Shown here in pieces: positions 16,051-25,460 of a DNA stretch of 47,128 nt. The notes beneath the pieces were generated by a model. It saw only the letters and a list, made by a program, of their open reading frames with translations, was not told the origin of the DNA and searched no databases. A program made the translations under genes and the position numbers. This stretch comes from Candidatus Sumerlaeia bacterium (GTDB lineage Bacteria > Sumerlaeota > Sumerlaeia > SLMS01 > JAHLLQ01): assembly GCA_028284075.1 (NCBI GenBank), contig JANQSL010000185.1, positions 1 through 47,128 on the forward strand, written 5' to 3'. The first letter of the stretch is position 1; every line of letters starts with the position of its first letter.

Positions 16051-17763
16051 ATGATTTCGTCATGGTTCGAACAGCGTTCGAGAGGATCGGTCCTGCTGTT
16101 TGTCGTTGTGTTTATGGGTATTGTCGCAACGGCTTCCATCGGGGTTCTGAGAATGACCTCTGTGCGAAACACGAAGGCCCACGAACGGCAGCATTGGAAC
16201 GAAGCCTGGTTCCATGCCGAGAATGCGGTCACAACCGCTTCGCAGGCAATCGCGGATGACAATACTCCCACCGCCGGAACGCCGGCCTTTCTCGGTCGGC
16301 ATATCCTGCAGCCACCCTCCGTGGGACTTGCCAGCGGTGTGCAACAGATGGCACTCCCCTATGCCGCTTCCCAGGCCGGATCTCTGCATGATCAGTCCTG
16401 GCTGACGATCAGCAATCACCCCAACGGTCTGCCGCGTTTTTATGAAGTTGTGACCTCCGCTCGGGTGGGAAATGCGGTGCGAACAATTCGTGCAACTGTG
16501 CAGAAGAATCCTCCCAGTCAGATTTTCGACTACGAGTACTTCCTCAATAACTGGGGATGGTGGTGGGGAAGCTCCATTACCGGTTTCGGCGACAACCGTG
16601 CGAACTGGGACTTCGATTTCCGGTACAATCCCACGGTCAACGGAGAAATCTTTGCCGCCGGTGAGGTGGAAGAGAACATGAGCCCTGTGGACGTGTTCGG
16701 CGGAAGCGTTCCGTTTCGTGGCGACGCGGCAACGGATCCGGTTGCTTACGTGCATATCGGTGCCCCTCGCCTCCGGATGCCCAACCTGAAGGACCTGACT
16801 TACTACGAAACAAAGGCAACAACCGAGGCAGGTACCGTAATTCAAAACGGTACAACGATGGTTGCCGCGGTGCATGGTGACAATGAAGCGAAGCCCGGCC
16901 TTTACCTCGACGGCACCACGAACCCGATCGAAGTCAGCGGACCCGTGGTCGTGCGCGGTGATCTGATTATCAAGGGAACGATTACGGGAACAGGAACCTT
17001 TTACGTTGGTGGGAATCTCTATATTGCCGGCGATATGACCTACGGAAACGGTCCGAGTTTCGATCCTCCGCCGGCCGGTCTGAGCCAGGCCAATGAGGAC
17101 CAGTGGGTGGCGGACGCACTTACTGACAAAAAGGATCTGGTGGCTTTTGCTGTTCGGGAAACGATTCTGGGAGGTGACGTCAACTCATCCAACTGGATCA
17201 GACGCTGCTACAACCCTCGTTCCTACGGATTGAAGAACGTCGGGAATGAAAGCATCCTTGGGCAGGATGGAATTCGCGACACGCCGGATGACAATGTGGA
17301 CTACCTGGACACGACCGGCGATGGTGTTGCGGATTCATCATGGTACGATGCCGATGAGGACGGCGTTGTGGATGGGAACTATGTCCATTCCACCGACATT
17401 CAGGTTACCTCCGCAAGGGCGAACGCCATTCAGGGCTATCCTGTTGATGGAAGCGGAAACCCGGTGGCATACAGCGGCAACGTCGCGACAAATTACTGGA
17501 ACCGCCTCGACGGGATCTTCTATTGCAACCACGCCGTCGCTCTTCGCCCCGATAAATCGAACCTTCGCATCAACGGCTCCATTATCTGCCGTGATGAAGC
17601 CATTATTTTCAACAGGACAGCGCGTTTTGTTTACGATTCGCGAATCCACAGCCGTTATTCCAACGATCCGAACCGTTACATCGATCTGGGGCTTCCGGTT
17701 GCCAATCTCGTGAGAGTCACGGAATTGGCGGAACTCGGCCCTATCGAAGGCTTCTATCAGTAA
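16051..17763 (+). CDS. Large PilX-like pilus-associated protein with calcium-binding-type repeats
   Basis: This 570-residue protein starts with 'RGSVLLFVVVFMGIVATASIGVLRM', the hydrophobic helix typical of PilX-like proteins, without a Phe-x4-Glu prepilin site. The 'HERQHWNEAWFHAENAV' stretch that follows also fits PilX. A middle region near residues 300-325 (VVVRGDLIIKGTITGTGTFYVGGNLYI in part) looks like a bactofilin-like or beta-solenoid repeat. At about 415-440 two Asp-rich loops, 'DTTGDGVADSS' and 'DADEDGVVDGN', match EF-hand/thrombospondin type 3 calcium-binding loops. An excellent ribosome site (AGGAG) precedes the ATG. It is expected on the cell surface, at or near the pilus tip or in the envelope. 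The exact role is unknown; PilC/PilY-like calcium control is one possibility. Confidence 0.65.
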   Translation: MISSWFEQRSRGSVLLFVVVFMGIVATASIGVLRMTSVRNTKAHERQHWNEAWFHAENAVTTASQAIADDNTPTAGTPAFLGRHILQPPSVGLASGVQQMALPYAASQAGSLHDQSWLTISNHPNGLPRFYEVVTSARVGNAVRTIRATVQKNPPSQIFDYEYFLNNWGWWWGSSITGFGDNRANWDFDFRYNPTVNGEIFAAGEVEENMSPVDVFGGSVPFRGDAATDPVAYVHIGAPRLRMPNLKDLTYYETKATTEAGTVIQNGTTMVAAVHGDNEAKPGLYLDGTTNPIEVSGPVVVRGDLIIKGTITGTGTFYVGGNLYIAGDMTYGNGPSFDPPPAGLSQANEDQWVADALTDKKDLVAFAVRETILGGDVNSSNWIRRCYNPRSYGLKNVGNESILGQDGIRDTPDDNVDYLDTTGDGVADSSWYDADEDGVVDGNYVHSTDIQVTSARANAIQGYPVDGSGNPVAYSGNVATNYWNRLDGIFYCNHAVALRPDKSNLRINGSIICRDEAIIFNRTARFVYDSRIHSRYSNDPNRYIDLGLPVANLVRVTELAELGPIEGFYQ

Positions 17764-17768
17764 GGCGG

Positions 17769-18224
17769 ATGGCGACTCCAATGTTCCAGAGACACCCCGG
17801 ATCGTTCATTGCCAGTCGGATGGCCGTGATGACACTGCTCATCGCGGTCCATCTTCTGGGCTACTGCCGCCTGCACGCGGTCGACCCCCTTCCGGAGGAA
17901 CTTGAGAATGCCTCGGAAGAAGCCATCGACGCTTATATCGAGAAAGAGGCTGAGGAGTCTCTTCGTCTCAAGCGGGAGGTGGGAAAACGGCGCTTCGAAG
18001 AGAAACAGGAAATGAGGCGTGAAGCGGTCGCTGCGCGCGTCGCTGAGGTCGAGCGCAGGACTCGTCAGATCGAGGAAGCACGCAATCTTGAACGAGAGCT
18101 GGCAGAGCGGGACCGTCGCCGGCTTCAAATCGCTGCATTTCTTGCCGGCTTTGCTCTGCTTTCCACCCTGGGAGTCGTGATCTATCGCAACCTTTCCCAC
18201 GGATGGAAGGCTTCAGACAGTTAG
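17769..18224 (+). CDS. Small membrane protein with long charged coiled coil
   Basis: This 151-residue protein has an N-terminal hydrophobic segment ending near LHA (signal peptide or anchor, about 20-38). A highly charged Glu/Arg/Lys-rich helix follows at about 45-118 (predicted coiled coil), then a C-terminal membrane segment (about 118-138) and a short basic tail. It begins five bases after the previous gene ends, so it belongs to the pilin operon. The coiled coil between two membrane segments, or after a cleaved signal, would lie in the periplasm. No family is recognised. A structural or tethering part in pilus assembly is possible but inferred only from position. Confidence 0.6.
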   Translation: MATPMFQRHPGSFIASRMAVMTLLIAVHLLGYCRLHAVDPLPEELENASEEAIDAYIEKEAEESLRLKREVGKRRFEEKQEMRREAVAARVAEVERRTRQIEEARNLERELAERDRRRLQIAAFLAGFALLSTLGVVIYRNLSHGWKASDS

Positions 18225-18266
18225 CGCAATGAGCTGAAGCACTCGCTTGCAATTCCCGAAAGCTGA

Positions 18267-18301
18267 GTCGAGCCGCCTGGCTGTTACCACGGCGGCTCGA
18301 C
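18267..18301 (+). terminator. Hairpin terminator after the pilin operon
   Basis: A perfect 11-bp inverted repeat (GTCGAGCCGCC at 18267-18277, GGCGGCTCGAC at 18291-18301) with a 13-base loop lies 43 bases after the last pilin-operon stop. It is followed only by CCTGTTT, so the U-tract is weak. It also separates this operon from the radical SAM gene. Confidence 0.6.
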
Positions 18302-18417
18302 CCTGTTTCAGCGACACGCCTTGACTCGTTTACCACTTAAGTGCCTTGATCAGCTGCTCTTCAGTCGCGGTATCGGCTTGCCCGACCGGGACTGGAACGG
18401 GGTTGAGGAGAGGAACC

Positions 18418-19623
18418 ATGGGGCCTTTGGCTTCGCAGATGTTCACGTATCAGCGGATACGGCGAGCAGCAGGGATGTTGTTTCACCGAGCAGTGTTTTC
18501 CCAACATCTGATGACGACTGATCGACCGGATCGTCCTCTTCTTCTCCGAATCGACATCAATGACTTGTGCAATCAGCTTTGCACCGGTTGCTTTTATCCG
18601 AAGTACGCAAGCAAGGGACATCGCGGCCATTCGATGTCTCTCCACGACTTCGAGAAGATTGCGGCAGAGACATTTCATCTGGCCTATTACGTTCAGTTAC
18701 CGTTTGGTTTCGAACCGCTAATGCATCCCCGATTCGACAGAATCGTCCGAATTGCTGCCCGGTACAATGTTCCGAATACCGGCGTTGTCACTAACGGGTC
18801 GCTTCTCCTGGGAAAACGAGCAGAGGCCATTCTGGAAACGCAGGCTGTGACAGGGCTCGCCATATCCATCGATTCAACGGATCCCATCCGCTTTCGTCAG
18901 CTGCGTGGGCGCGATCACGTGAGACTGGTAATGCGGAACGCCGAGACGTTTATACGCGCTCGCACCGACTCAAGGGTGAGATATCCCTGCGTGGTCGCAA
19001 ACACGATCATTATGCGTTCAAACATGAAGGAGCTTCCCAAGACACTGGAGAGCATCATTTCTCTGGGAGTGGACGAGGTGCAAATGTTCCATATTGAACC
19101 AATGGATACATCCAATCCGGAGTCAGCGGTTCACTGTCCGGCCGAGTGGAACGAAGCTCATGAGCGTCTGGGGGAGGTTATTCGGCGAAATTCGAAGACT
19201 CGTGTCTATCTTCCGCCGCCCTATGAGGCCGACGACATTTCGAAAGATGGCCGGTCGCTGCAGCGCCACACACAGCTGAGCCGTCGCAGTTCTCACGAGA
19301 CCTATGAAACGGATGCCGTTCCTCCGGGCGAGCCGGACAGTTATCCTGAAGGAGTTTTCTGCGTTTGTCCGTGGATGGTTGCCATTATCAATTGCTGGGG
19401 AGATCTTATGCCCTGCTCACATCGGAACGAACCGTTGGGAAACGTGCTTAATGACGGCTTCGAAAAGGCCTTTAATTCCAACCGGCATCTTCGCCTGAGG
19501 AACAACCTGGTGCGCGGAAAACTCAAGGGAGCATGTGCTCTGTGTACGTCGAAGACACCCAGTTCCGATCCGCTTCGGCGTCGTATTGTTCGTGCCATTG
19601 ACTGGCAACCCGCAGAGGCATGA
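18418..19623 (+). CDS. Radical SAM/SPASM-type enzyme
   Basis: This 401-residue enzyme carries the radical SAM cluster motif Cys51-x3-Cys55-x2-Cys58 (LCNQLCTGC), which binds a [4Fe-4S] cluster and cleaves AdoMet to start radical chemistry. Further features are 'LPFGFEPLMHPRFDRIV' (where GGEP is usual) and 'TGVVTNGSLL'. A C-terminal Cys-rich region ('FCVCPW', 'NCWGDLMPCSHRNEPLGNV', 'CALC') is typical of a SPASM domain holding auxiliary clusters. The ATG at 18418 is chosen because AGGAGAGG sits five bases upstream; the frame is open further upstream. It overlaps the aminotransferase-like gene by four bases, implying a two-enzyme pathway. The substrate is unknown. SPASM enzymes act on peptides, proteins and surface-sugar or lipid precursors. 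Confidence 0.85.
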   Translation: MGPLASQMFTYQRIRRAAGMLFHRAVFSQHLMTTDRPDRPLLLRIDINDLCNQLCTGCFYPKYASKGHRGHSMSLHDFEKIAAETFHLAYYVQLPFGFEPLMHPRFDRIVRIAARYNVPNTGVVTNGSLLLGKRAEAILETQAVTGLAISIDSTDPIRFRQLRGRDHVRLVMRNAETFIRARTDSRVRYPCVVANTIIMRSNMKELPKTLESIISLGVDEVQMFHIEPMDTSNPESAVHCPAEWNEAHERLGEVIRRNSKTRVYLPPPYEADDISKDGRSLQRHTQLSRRSSHETYETDAVPPGEPDSYPEGVFCVCPWMVAIINCWGDLMPCSHRNEPLGNVLNDGFEKAFNSNRHLRLRNNLVRGKLKGACALCTSKTPSSDPLRRRIVRAIDWQPAEA

Positions 19624-20888
19624 GTACTCGCAGACTGGCTGCCTCGTGGAGCCGTGCCGCCGGACTTCTGCCGGGAAGCCTGCCGGAACCGCCTGTTACA
19701 ATGGCAGAAGAGGTGGCAAAAAGAATTCCCGTCTTTGTGGAGAGGGCACGAGGGTGCCGGGTCTGGGACTCAATGGGACGCGGGTACCTGGACACGACCA
19801 TGGCCTGGGGAGCTGTCCTGTTGGGCCACTGTGACGAAGCTGTTTCCGAAGCTGTCTTGCGACAGGTGAACAAAGCGGTGCTTGTTTCATGTCAGACCGA
19901 GTTACAGGCAAATATCGCTGCACGACTCTGTGGCATGATCCCCTGCGCTCAACAGGTCTTTTTCTGCAAAAACGGTTCTGATGCCTGCACCGCGGCCGCC
20001 CGGCTTGCTCGTGCAGCAACCCGGCGGGAACTAATCGTTGTCTGTACGGGGCACTATCATGGGTTTCATGATTGGAGTGCGGCACGGTACTCCGGGCTGC
20101 AGGGTATTCCCTCGGTTCTGCGCTCACAGGTCGTTGAGTTCGCCTTCGAAGACGATGATTCTCTGGAACGACTGCTGAAACGCCATGCCGGTCAGGTGGC
20201 GGCCGTCATGTTGGAGCCCGTGCGCGACAGAGATCCGGATCCCGCTTTGTTGCGCAAAGTCTCCGAGGTGACTCACCGGCATGGCGCGCTTCTGATTTTC
20301 GACGAAATGATGACTGGATTTCGGATGGCACCGGGAGGTGCGCAGGAATACTGCAACGTTGTCCCTGATCTTGCATGCTTTGGAAAGTGTCTTGCCAACG
20401 GAATGCCTCTCGCATGCGTCGTTGGCCCTTGCGATCTGATGAAGAGAATTCCAACGGTTTGTATGTCGATGACTTTCCAGTATGACCAACTCTCGCTGGC
20501 TGCCGCTGAAGTGGTGCTGAATCGAATCGACACGGCGGATGTGGCACCACACCTCGCAGGGCTCGGGGAGCGTGTGCGGACAGGTTTGGCGAATCTGTCG
20601 AAAGAGCGGAAACTGGAACTGTTTCTTGGCGGTCCTGGCTGCCGCCTGAGTATCTGGCTACAGGACGGGTTGAATGAGGAATCTGGTGCCAGAATGAATC
20701 TGTTCGTGGAACGGATGCTGGCACTCGGAACTGTCTTCAACGGTCACTTTCTTCCCTCAACGGCTCACACGGAAAGTGATGTTGAGGAGTTTCTCGAAAA
20801 GGCAAAATGCGCCCTCGATGTGGTGGCTGAGGCGGCTTCTGCGAAAGATTTGAAACGCTTTCGCCGAATTCCGTTCAATTTGGTGTAG
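19620..20888 (+). CDS. Class III aminotransferase, glutamate-1-semialdehyde aminomutase-like
   Basis: This 422-residue PLP enzyme belongs to aminotransferase class III. Visible features are 'RVWDSMGRGYLD' (about 47-58), 'FFCKNGSDACTAAARLAR' (115-131), 'HYHGFHDW' (145-152), 'LLIFDEMMTGFRMAPGGAQ' with Asp228, and 'DLACFGKCLANGMPLACVVG' with Lys256 as the PLP Schiff base. The DE-MTGFR-GGAQ block is closest to the glutamate-1-semialdehyde 2,1-aminomutase (HemL) group. Substitutions such as Cys in 'CFGKC' and 'HCDEAV' make it a divergent relative rather than the haem-pathway enzyme. It is coupled to the radical SAM gene by ATGA, so the pair probably modifies a sugar, amino acid or peptide together. 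Its 3' end overlaps the convergent GT-C gene by 14 bases. Confidence 0.85.
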   Translation: MSTRRLAASWSRAAGLLPGSLPEPPVTMAEEVAKRIPVFVERARGCRVWDSMGRGYLDTTMAWGAVLLGHCDEAVSEAVLRQVNKAVLVSCQTELQANIAARLCGMIPCAQQVFFCKNGSDACTAAARLARAATRRELIVVCTGHYHGFHDWSAARYSGLQGIPSVLRSQVVEFAFEDDDSLERLLKRHAGQVAAVMLEPVRDRDPDPALLRKVSEVTHRHGALLIFDEMMTGFRMAPGGAQEYCNVVPDLACFGKCLANGMPLACVVGPCDLMKRIPTVCMSMTFQYDQLSLAAAEVVLNRIDTADVAPHLAGLGERVRTGLANLSKERKLELFLGGPGCRLSIWLQDGLNEESGARMNLFVERMLALGTVFNGHFLPSTAHTESDVEEFLEKAKCALDVVAEAASAKDLKRFRRIPFNLV

Positions 20889-22716
20889 CCTGATCATTCC
20901 TCTCATTCCGTTCGTTCAGAATGATTGAAAATTGCTCAGGATCGCTGCGATCCAGTAGGAGTATCGCACGATCCACACGTGTTGACTGAGAGTCCACGAA
21001 CATCAGTCCCGGAAACTGGTCATAGCCGATGGAATGAAGATATGCGATGTCTTCCCGTGGGTCGTGATGAAGCTGTGCCACGATGTCCGGGCGAAGCTTG
21101 CCAACACTGTGAGTGAAGTCCCACTTGTTGTGACCCGGACGGAAGTAATCCTCCCGGTGTGGAGGCAGTCGGGCAACAACCGCGTCGCACTTGCCGAGCA
21201 AGTCAACAGCATCGCGTCCGGAATAATAAGGAAGTGCCCCGGCTCCGACAACGGCAATCACTGCGTTTGGTGATGTACCGGCTTTGAGTTGATATGCGTA
21301 CCGCACGGCACCACCCATCGTTTCAGACCAGATACGCAGGTTGGTCGCCCACTCCGCCACGTTGGAGTTGATTGCGACCACGATGACTGTCGCAACGATT
21401 GCCAGGGAAGGTTGATGTCGACTGGGAGCATTCCCGCTTTGCAGGAAACGCTTAATGGAAGAGTGTACCACGATCCCTGCCGCAGTCGAAAAAGCACCAA
21501 TTGCAATGATAGCGCCGAGCCCTCGTGCAAGGACCGGAAGGGGAGTGACTGCCAATCCCGTATAGAAGTCGGGAAGAAAGAGTTTCCAAACCGTGCGATA
21601 AAGAAGCAGACTTGTCAGGACGGCGACAAGCAGTGCTGCGTAAGGCATTCCGCCCGGACGCATCACATCGCAAACACTTCGTACGGAAAGCAGTAAAAGT
21701 CCCGGCATCGCAACGATGAGATACCGGTTGGGAAGTGTCTCTTCTTCCCAGGCATCTCCGCCCGCGTGGACAGAATAGGCCGAACAAAGGAAAAACAGGA
21801 GAATAAAAAAGCCGGGAAGTGATCTCGGGCCTTCTCTCCGAATGAAACCGGGACCAGCTGTTACGAGAGGAATCGAAATCAGCCAGAGGTGATCGACGAG
21901 GATCTGATGCCAATATCCGAGTCCGATAAAGACACGTACTGGCAATGATACACCGGTTAGCTTGAGGTAGTAGGTGTTCGGAAGTGGATCGCCATAGTAT
22001 GCGAGGCGAAACAGGGTTTGAGCACCGATTGCCAGAATGACGGACGCCACCAGGAATGAACCGCACACCGGTCTGCGCTCACGCGGAATCCTGGAAAGAG
22101 CGTGAACGATGAGTGCGATTGCAGGAACAACTCCGTCAGGTCGTGTCAATACAAGCAGTGAGAGAAGAAAAGACAGGGAAGCGATGTTTACTTTTGAAAA
22201 TTCTCTCGCATGCTCGACAAGCAGCACACCGGTTAACACAAATAAAACAACCAGGCCTGTCTCATAACCTCCGATCGTCCAGAACGCGAAGGGATAGTAG
22301 AGTGCGACAGCAACCATGCTCAGAGAAGCGCGGATACCGTCTCCCGGTGACATGATCAGTGCCAGGCGTCCGCAGAGCCAGACGTTTACAACGAGAATCA
22401 ATGCGCCGGTAATCTGGACCGCGAGGCTGGTTTTTGCGATACTCAGCGGCAGCAGATGGAATACGGCCAGAGCGAGCATCCAGAGGAAGTTGCTGTAGCC
22501 CTCGATCGCCGGTTGCCCGGGGTTCCACACAAGACCCTGCCCGGCCGCAAAGTTTCGGGCATACTCCATGGAGATTAGCGGATCGTCATGAAGGATAAAG
22601 TAACGGGTGCCGCCAATGACTTCCGACATTGCAGCGATGATTATTCCCGACAACAACAGTGACAATGCTGCGGCTACGGCAAAGCTTTTTCGGAAACCTG
22701 GACTCGATTCAGTCAT
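20875..22716 (-). CDS. GT-C fold membrane glycosyltransferase-like protein (AftB-like)
   Basis: This protein of about 613 residues has roughly ten hydrophobic spans in its first 440 residues, then a soluble C-terminal domain. Near residues 40-75 it has 'DDPLISMEYARNFAAGQGLVWNPG' in part, followed by 'EGYSNFLW'. This is the first periplasmic loop signature of GT-C polyprenyl-phosphate-sugar transferases such as mycobacterial AftB, with the catalytic acidic pair (Asp-Asp). Such enzymes add a sugar to an outer glycan from a lipid-linked donor. The soluble end includes 'IAVVGAGALPYYSGRDAVDLLG', also seen in AftB-type proteins. The ATG at 22716 follows a GTG that could also serve. It lies 45 bases after the small membrane gene, at the end of the minus-strand run. 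Sugar and acceptor are not predictable. Confidence 0.75.
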   Translation of the reverse strand: MTESSPGFRKSFAVAAALSLLLSGIIIAAMSEVIGGTRYFILHDDPLISMEYARNFAAGQGLVWNPGQPAIEGYSNFLWMLALAVFHLLPLSIAKTSLAVQITGALILVVNVWLCGRLALIMSPGDGIRASLSMVAVALYYPFAFWTIGGYETGLVVLFVLTGVLLVEHAREFSKVNIASLSFLLSLLVLTRPDGVVPAIALIVHALSRIPRERRPVCGSFLVASVILAIGAQTLFRLAYYGDPLPNTYYLKLTGVSLPVRVFIGLGYWHQILVDHLWLISIPLVTAGPGFIRREGPRSLPGFFILLFFLCSAYSVHAGGDAWEEETLPNRYLIVAMPGLLLLSVRSVCDVMRPGGMPYAALLVAVLTSLLLYRTVWKLFLPDFYTGLAVTPLPVLARGLGAIIAIGAFSTAAGIVVHSSIKRFLQSGNAPSRHQPSLAIVATVIVVAINSNVAEWATNLRIWSETMGGAVRYAYQLKAGTSPNAVIAVVGAGALPYYSGRDAVDLLGKCDAVVARLPPHREDYFRPGHNKWDFTHSVGKLRPDIVAQLHHDPREDIAYLHSIGYDQFPGLMFVDSQSTRVDRAILLLDRSDPEQFSIILNERNERNDQATPN

Positions 22717-22761
22717 CACTCTGTCCGGAATCGCGATCCCTTCAGAACGACCTGATGCAAG

Positions 22762-23196
22762 CTAGACAAGCACGCGCGCGAGCCACGTCGAAAGTCCGAT
22801 GATTATCGTCCCGAGACCGATGCTGACCATCATAAGGTGTGGACGGCGCGATGCTTTCTCACCTTTCGACACGGTGATCATCGTCAGTACCGCGATCACC
22901 CCAAGGAATACAAGAAACTTAATGCCGAAGATCATATGTCCGGCCGTTCCTTTCCATGCATCGGCTCGTTGAAAAAACTGAAAGAAACCCGTGATCGTCA
23001 GGATGACAATCAGGTTCCAGGACAGGTGAATCCATCGCTTCTGAAGAGTCGCGTTCAGTTCGCCGGAGAGCCCGCCTGCCCGCTGCGCATATTTGTGCAG
23101 AATAATGCGGAAGAAAAAGGCTCCGCCAACAAGAATGACGGCGGCGAAGACATGGAGGAAGACGGAGATATTAAACAGGATGTCCATGGCAATCAT
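22762..23196 (-). CDS. Small four-helix membrane protein (CopD/DUF2269-like)
   Basis: This 144-residue protein consists almost entirely of four hydrophobic segments. It begins 'DILFNISVFLHVFAAVILVGGAFFF', with a His in the first helix and further His residues near the second helix and loop. This layout is like CopD and DUF2269 membrane proteins, some of which handle copper or haem-like cofactors. No specific metal motif can be confirmed. Its ATG overlaps the stop of the RNase R gene (ATGA), so the two are coupled, which is an uncommon pairing. The function is unknown. Confidence 0.6.
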   Translation of the reverse strand: MIAMDILFNISVFLHVFAAVILVGGAFFFRIILHKYAQRAGGLSGELNATLQKRWIHLSWNLIVILTITGFFQFFQRADAWKGTAGHMIFGIKFLVFLGVIAVLTMITVSKGEKASRRPHLMMVSIGLGTIIIGLSTWLARVLV

Positions 23197-25460
23197 CTCT
23201 TCTTTCGTTTCAGTTTCCGGAGTGCTTTCTTCGAAGGCGGTTTGTAACCTCTATGCCTTCCACCAGGACGTGGGAGGCGCCGTTCACGCGAGGATCTGTT
23301 GTCTATCGCACTATCGATCAGCTCAAGATCGAGCACGCTTTCAAACGGTATTGCTTTCGCAACCCGAACCCGAACCTTGTCCGTCAGCCGGTACCTCCTG
23401 CCCGATCCGCGACCGACAAGCTCGATGCCCGGTTCGTCGAGATCGTAGCGATCGTCCCGCATGCTTCGAACATGCACGAGTCCCTCGATGCCCGACGGGA
23501 GGAGTTCCACAAACATTCCAAAGTTCTGGATTCCCGAGATGTAGCCGTCGAACTCGTCTCCCTCGTTTTTCTTCAAAAACTCGATGGCCTTAATGCGGCC
23601 TGACTCCATTTCAGCATCTGCGGCTTCACGCTCCTTGAAGCTGGTATGCTGTCCCAGTTCCCGGAGTCGGGACCGGCCATCCTCGTCGCTGGGCCAGGGC
23701 AGTTGCCCGGCTCGCTCAACGGCGCGTAACTGCCGATGCACAACGACGTCAGGGTAGCGCCGAATCGGTGAGGTGAAATGACAATAGCACTTCGACGCCA
23801 GACCGAAGTGACCGGCGTTGCGCGGCGAGTACTCGGCGCGCTTGAGCGACCTCAGGATCAATCGACGCAGGATGTGACCCGCCTCCCGATCCTTGATGGA
23901 CTCAATCGCCTTCTGAATGTCCTGAGGCGTGATTTCTCCATTCTTTGAGACAGGGAGCTTTATTCCCAGAGCGGCAAGCATTGGCTGAAGCCGTTCCAGC
24001 CTGTCAGGTTCGGCGCTTTCATGGATGCGATAGAGCAGAGGTGCCTTCTGACGCGTGAGGAAGTCCGCCACCGCTTCGTTGGCCGCGAGCATACAATCCT
24101 CGACAACTCGATGAGCCTCGAACCGCTCTGACTGCTCCAGATGAGACACACGGCCGTCTTCATGAAAGACGATTTCCGTTTCAGGAATGTCCAGATCGAG
24201 GGCTCCGCGCTTCATCCGTTCGTTTCGTAACGCACTGGCACAATCGCGCAGCATCAGAACCTGTTGAATCAACAGTGGGTCTTCATTGTTCCGCGATTCA
24301 GGTTTTTTCTCATAAATGTTTTGCACTTCCTCGTAGGCAAACCGCCGATCGGAATGGATCACCGCGGAGTAGAACTGTGAATGAACGATACGTCCGCTTG
24401 TCGAAACGACCATCTCCGCAGTCATTGTGAATCGGTCTTCGTTCGGGCGAAGACTGCACAGGTCGTTGGAGAGTTTCTCCGGTAACATGGGAACGACACG
24501 GTCCACCGGATAAACGCTTGTGGACCGTTCCACCGCTTCACGATCAATGGGATCGTCGGGGCGCACAAAATGTGTCACGTCGGCAATATGGACCCACAGC
24601 CGCCATCCAATCCCCTGTTCCGGCTCGATGCTGAGTGCATCATCGAAGTCCTTCGCCGTTTCGGGATCTATCGTGCATGTCGGAAGACCGCGCAGGTCTT
24701 CACGGCGAGGTAACTCCGTTTCCACGCTCATCACGAGGGCTCTCGCCGCATCTTCCACCGCGGGAGGAAATTCCGGAACAATACCGCGATCTCTCAGCAG
24801 CAGCAGAACATCGATACCTTTCTCATGGGCCGCGCCAATACGCTCGACGATGCGGCCCGCCAGGTCTTCCGGTGGCCATGTGTAATCAGTGATTTCGACT
24901 CCAACAAAGTCGAAGTTCTCGACGCTGAGGTCGGGGTGCGGCATTGAAACACGCACGCGGCGTTGAAGCAGGGGGCTGCGGGGGATCACGATGCCGCCAC
25001 CCTTGTGGGTTTGCTGCCACCGGCCGATCAGGATCCGCTGGCGGCGTTCCCGGACATCAACGACGTGACCCCTCGCACCACGCTCGTCTGTTTCGACGAT
25101 ACGAATCGTGACGGTGTCTCCGTCCATTGCCGTGCCCATATTCTCTTCGCGGACAAACACATCGTCGTAACCGGCCCGTTCAGCATCAGCCTTGCCGAGA
25201 CGAACAAAACCGAACCCGCGGCGATTGATCTGCAACTGACCCTCGAGCGTGTTTTTTCCGGGCTTCTTCCTGGGTGTCAGGCGCCAGAGTTTTCCGCCGG
25301 TCTTCTGGACATAACCCTCCGATTGAAGGGTTTTCAGAAGAAGACGAAGGTCTTGTTTCAACGACTTGCGAATGCCAAAGTGCTGGCTTATTTCACGAGT
25401 CGAAAGTGGAGTTTCCGACTCGAGCAGAGCTTCCAGCAGTGCATCGCGATCAGGTAGCAT
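23193..25460 (-). CDS. rnr: Ribonuclease R (RNB-family 3'-5' exoribonuclease)
   Basis: This 755-residue exoribonuclease degrades structured RNA processively from the 3' end in the cytoplasm. It has a winged-helix N-terminus (about 5-60), cold-shock-type RNA-binding domains (about 70-220), the RNB catalytic domain (about 240-590) and an S1 domain (about 635-720). It ends in a very basic tail (KKALRKLKRKKR). The RNB active-site segment 'TCTIDPETAKDFDDALSIE' supplies the metal-binding aspartates, and 'CYCHFTSPIRRYPDVVVHRQL' is the second conserved block. Length and order match RNase R rather than RNase II. It overlaps the upstream secreted-protein gene by 11 bases and the downstream membrane gene by four. 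Confidence 0.95.
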   Translation of the reverse strand: MLPDRDALLEALLESETPLSTREISQHFGIRKSLKQDLRLLLKTLQSEGYVQKTGGKLWRLTPRKKPGKNTLEGQLQINRRGFGFVRLGKADAERAGYDDVFVREENMGTAMDGDTVTIRIVETDERGARGHVVDVRERRQRILIGRWQQTHKGGGIVIPRSPLLQRRVRVSMPHPDLSVENFDFVGVEITDYTWPPEDLAGRIVERIGAAHEKGIDVLLLLRDRGIVPEFPPAVEDAARALVMSVETELPRREDLRGLPTCTIDPETAKDFDDALSIEPEQGIGWRLWVHIADVTHFVRPDDPIDREAVERSTSVYPVDRVVPMLPEKLSNDLCSLRPNEDRFTMTAEMVVSTSGRIVHSQFYSAVIHSDRRFAYEEVQNIYEKKPESRNNEDPLLIQQVLMLRDCASALRNERMKRGALDLDIPETEIVFHEDGRVSHLEQSERFEAHRVVEDCMLAANEAVADFLTRQKAPLLYRIHESAEPDRLERLQPMLAALGIKLPVSKNGEITPQDIQKAIESIKDREAGHILRRLILRSLKRAEYSPRNAGHFGLASKCYCHFTSPIRRYPDVVVHRQLRAVERAGQLPWPSDEDGRSRLRELGQHTSFKEREAADAEMESGRIKAIEFLKKNEGDEFDGYISGIQNFGMFVELLPSGIEGLVHVRSMRDDRYDLDEPGIELVGRGSGRRYRLTDKVRVRVAKAIPFESVLDLELIDSAIDNRSSRERRLPRPGGRHRGYKPPSKKALRKLKRKKR

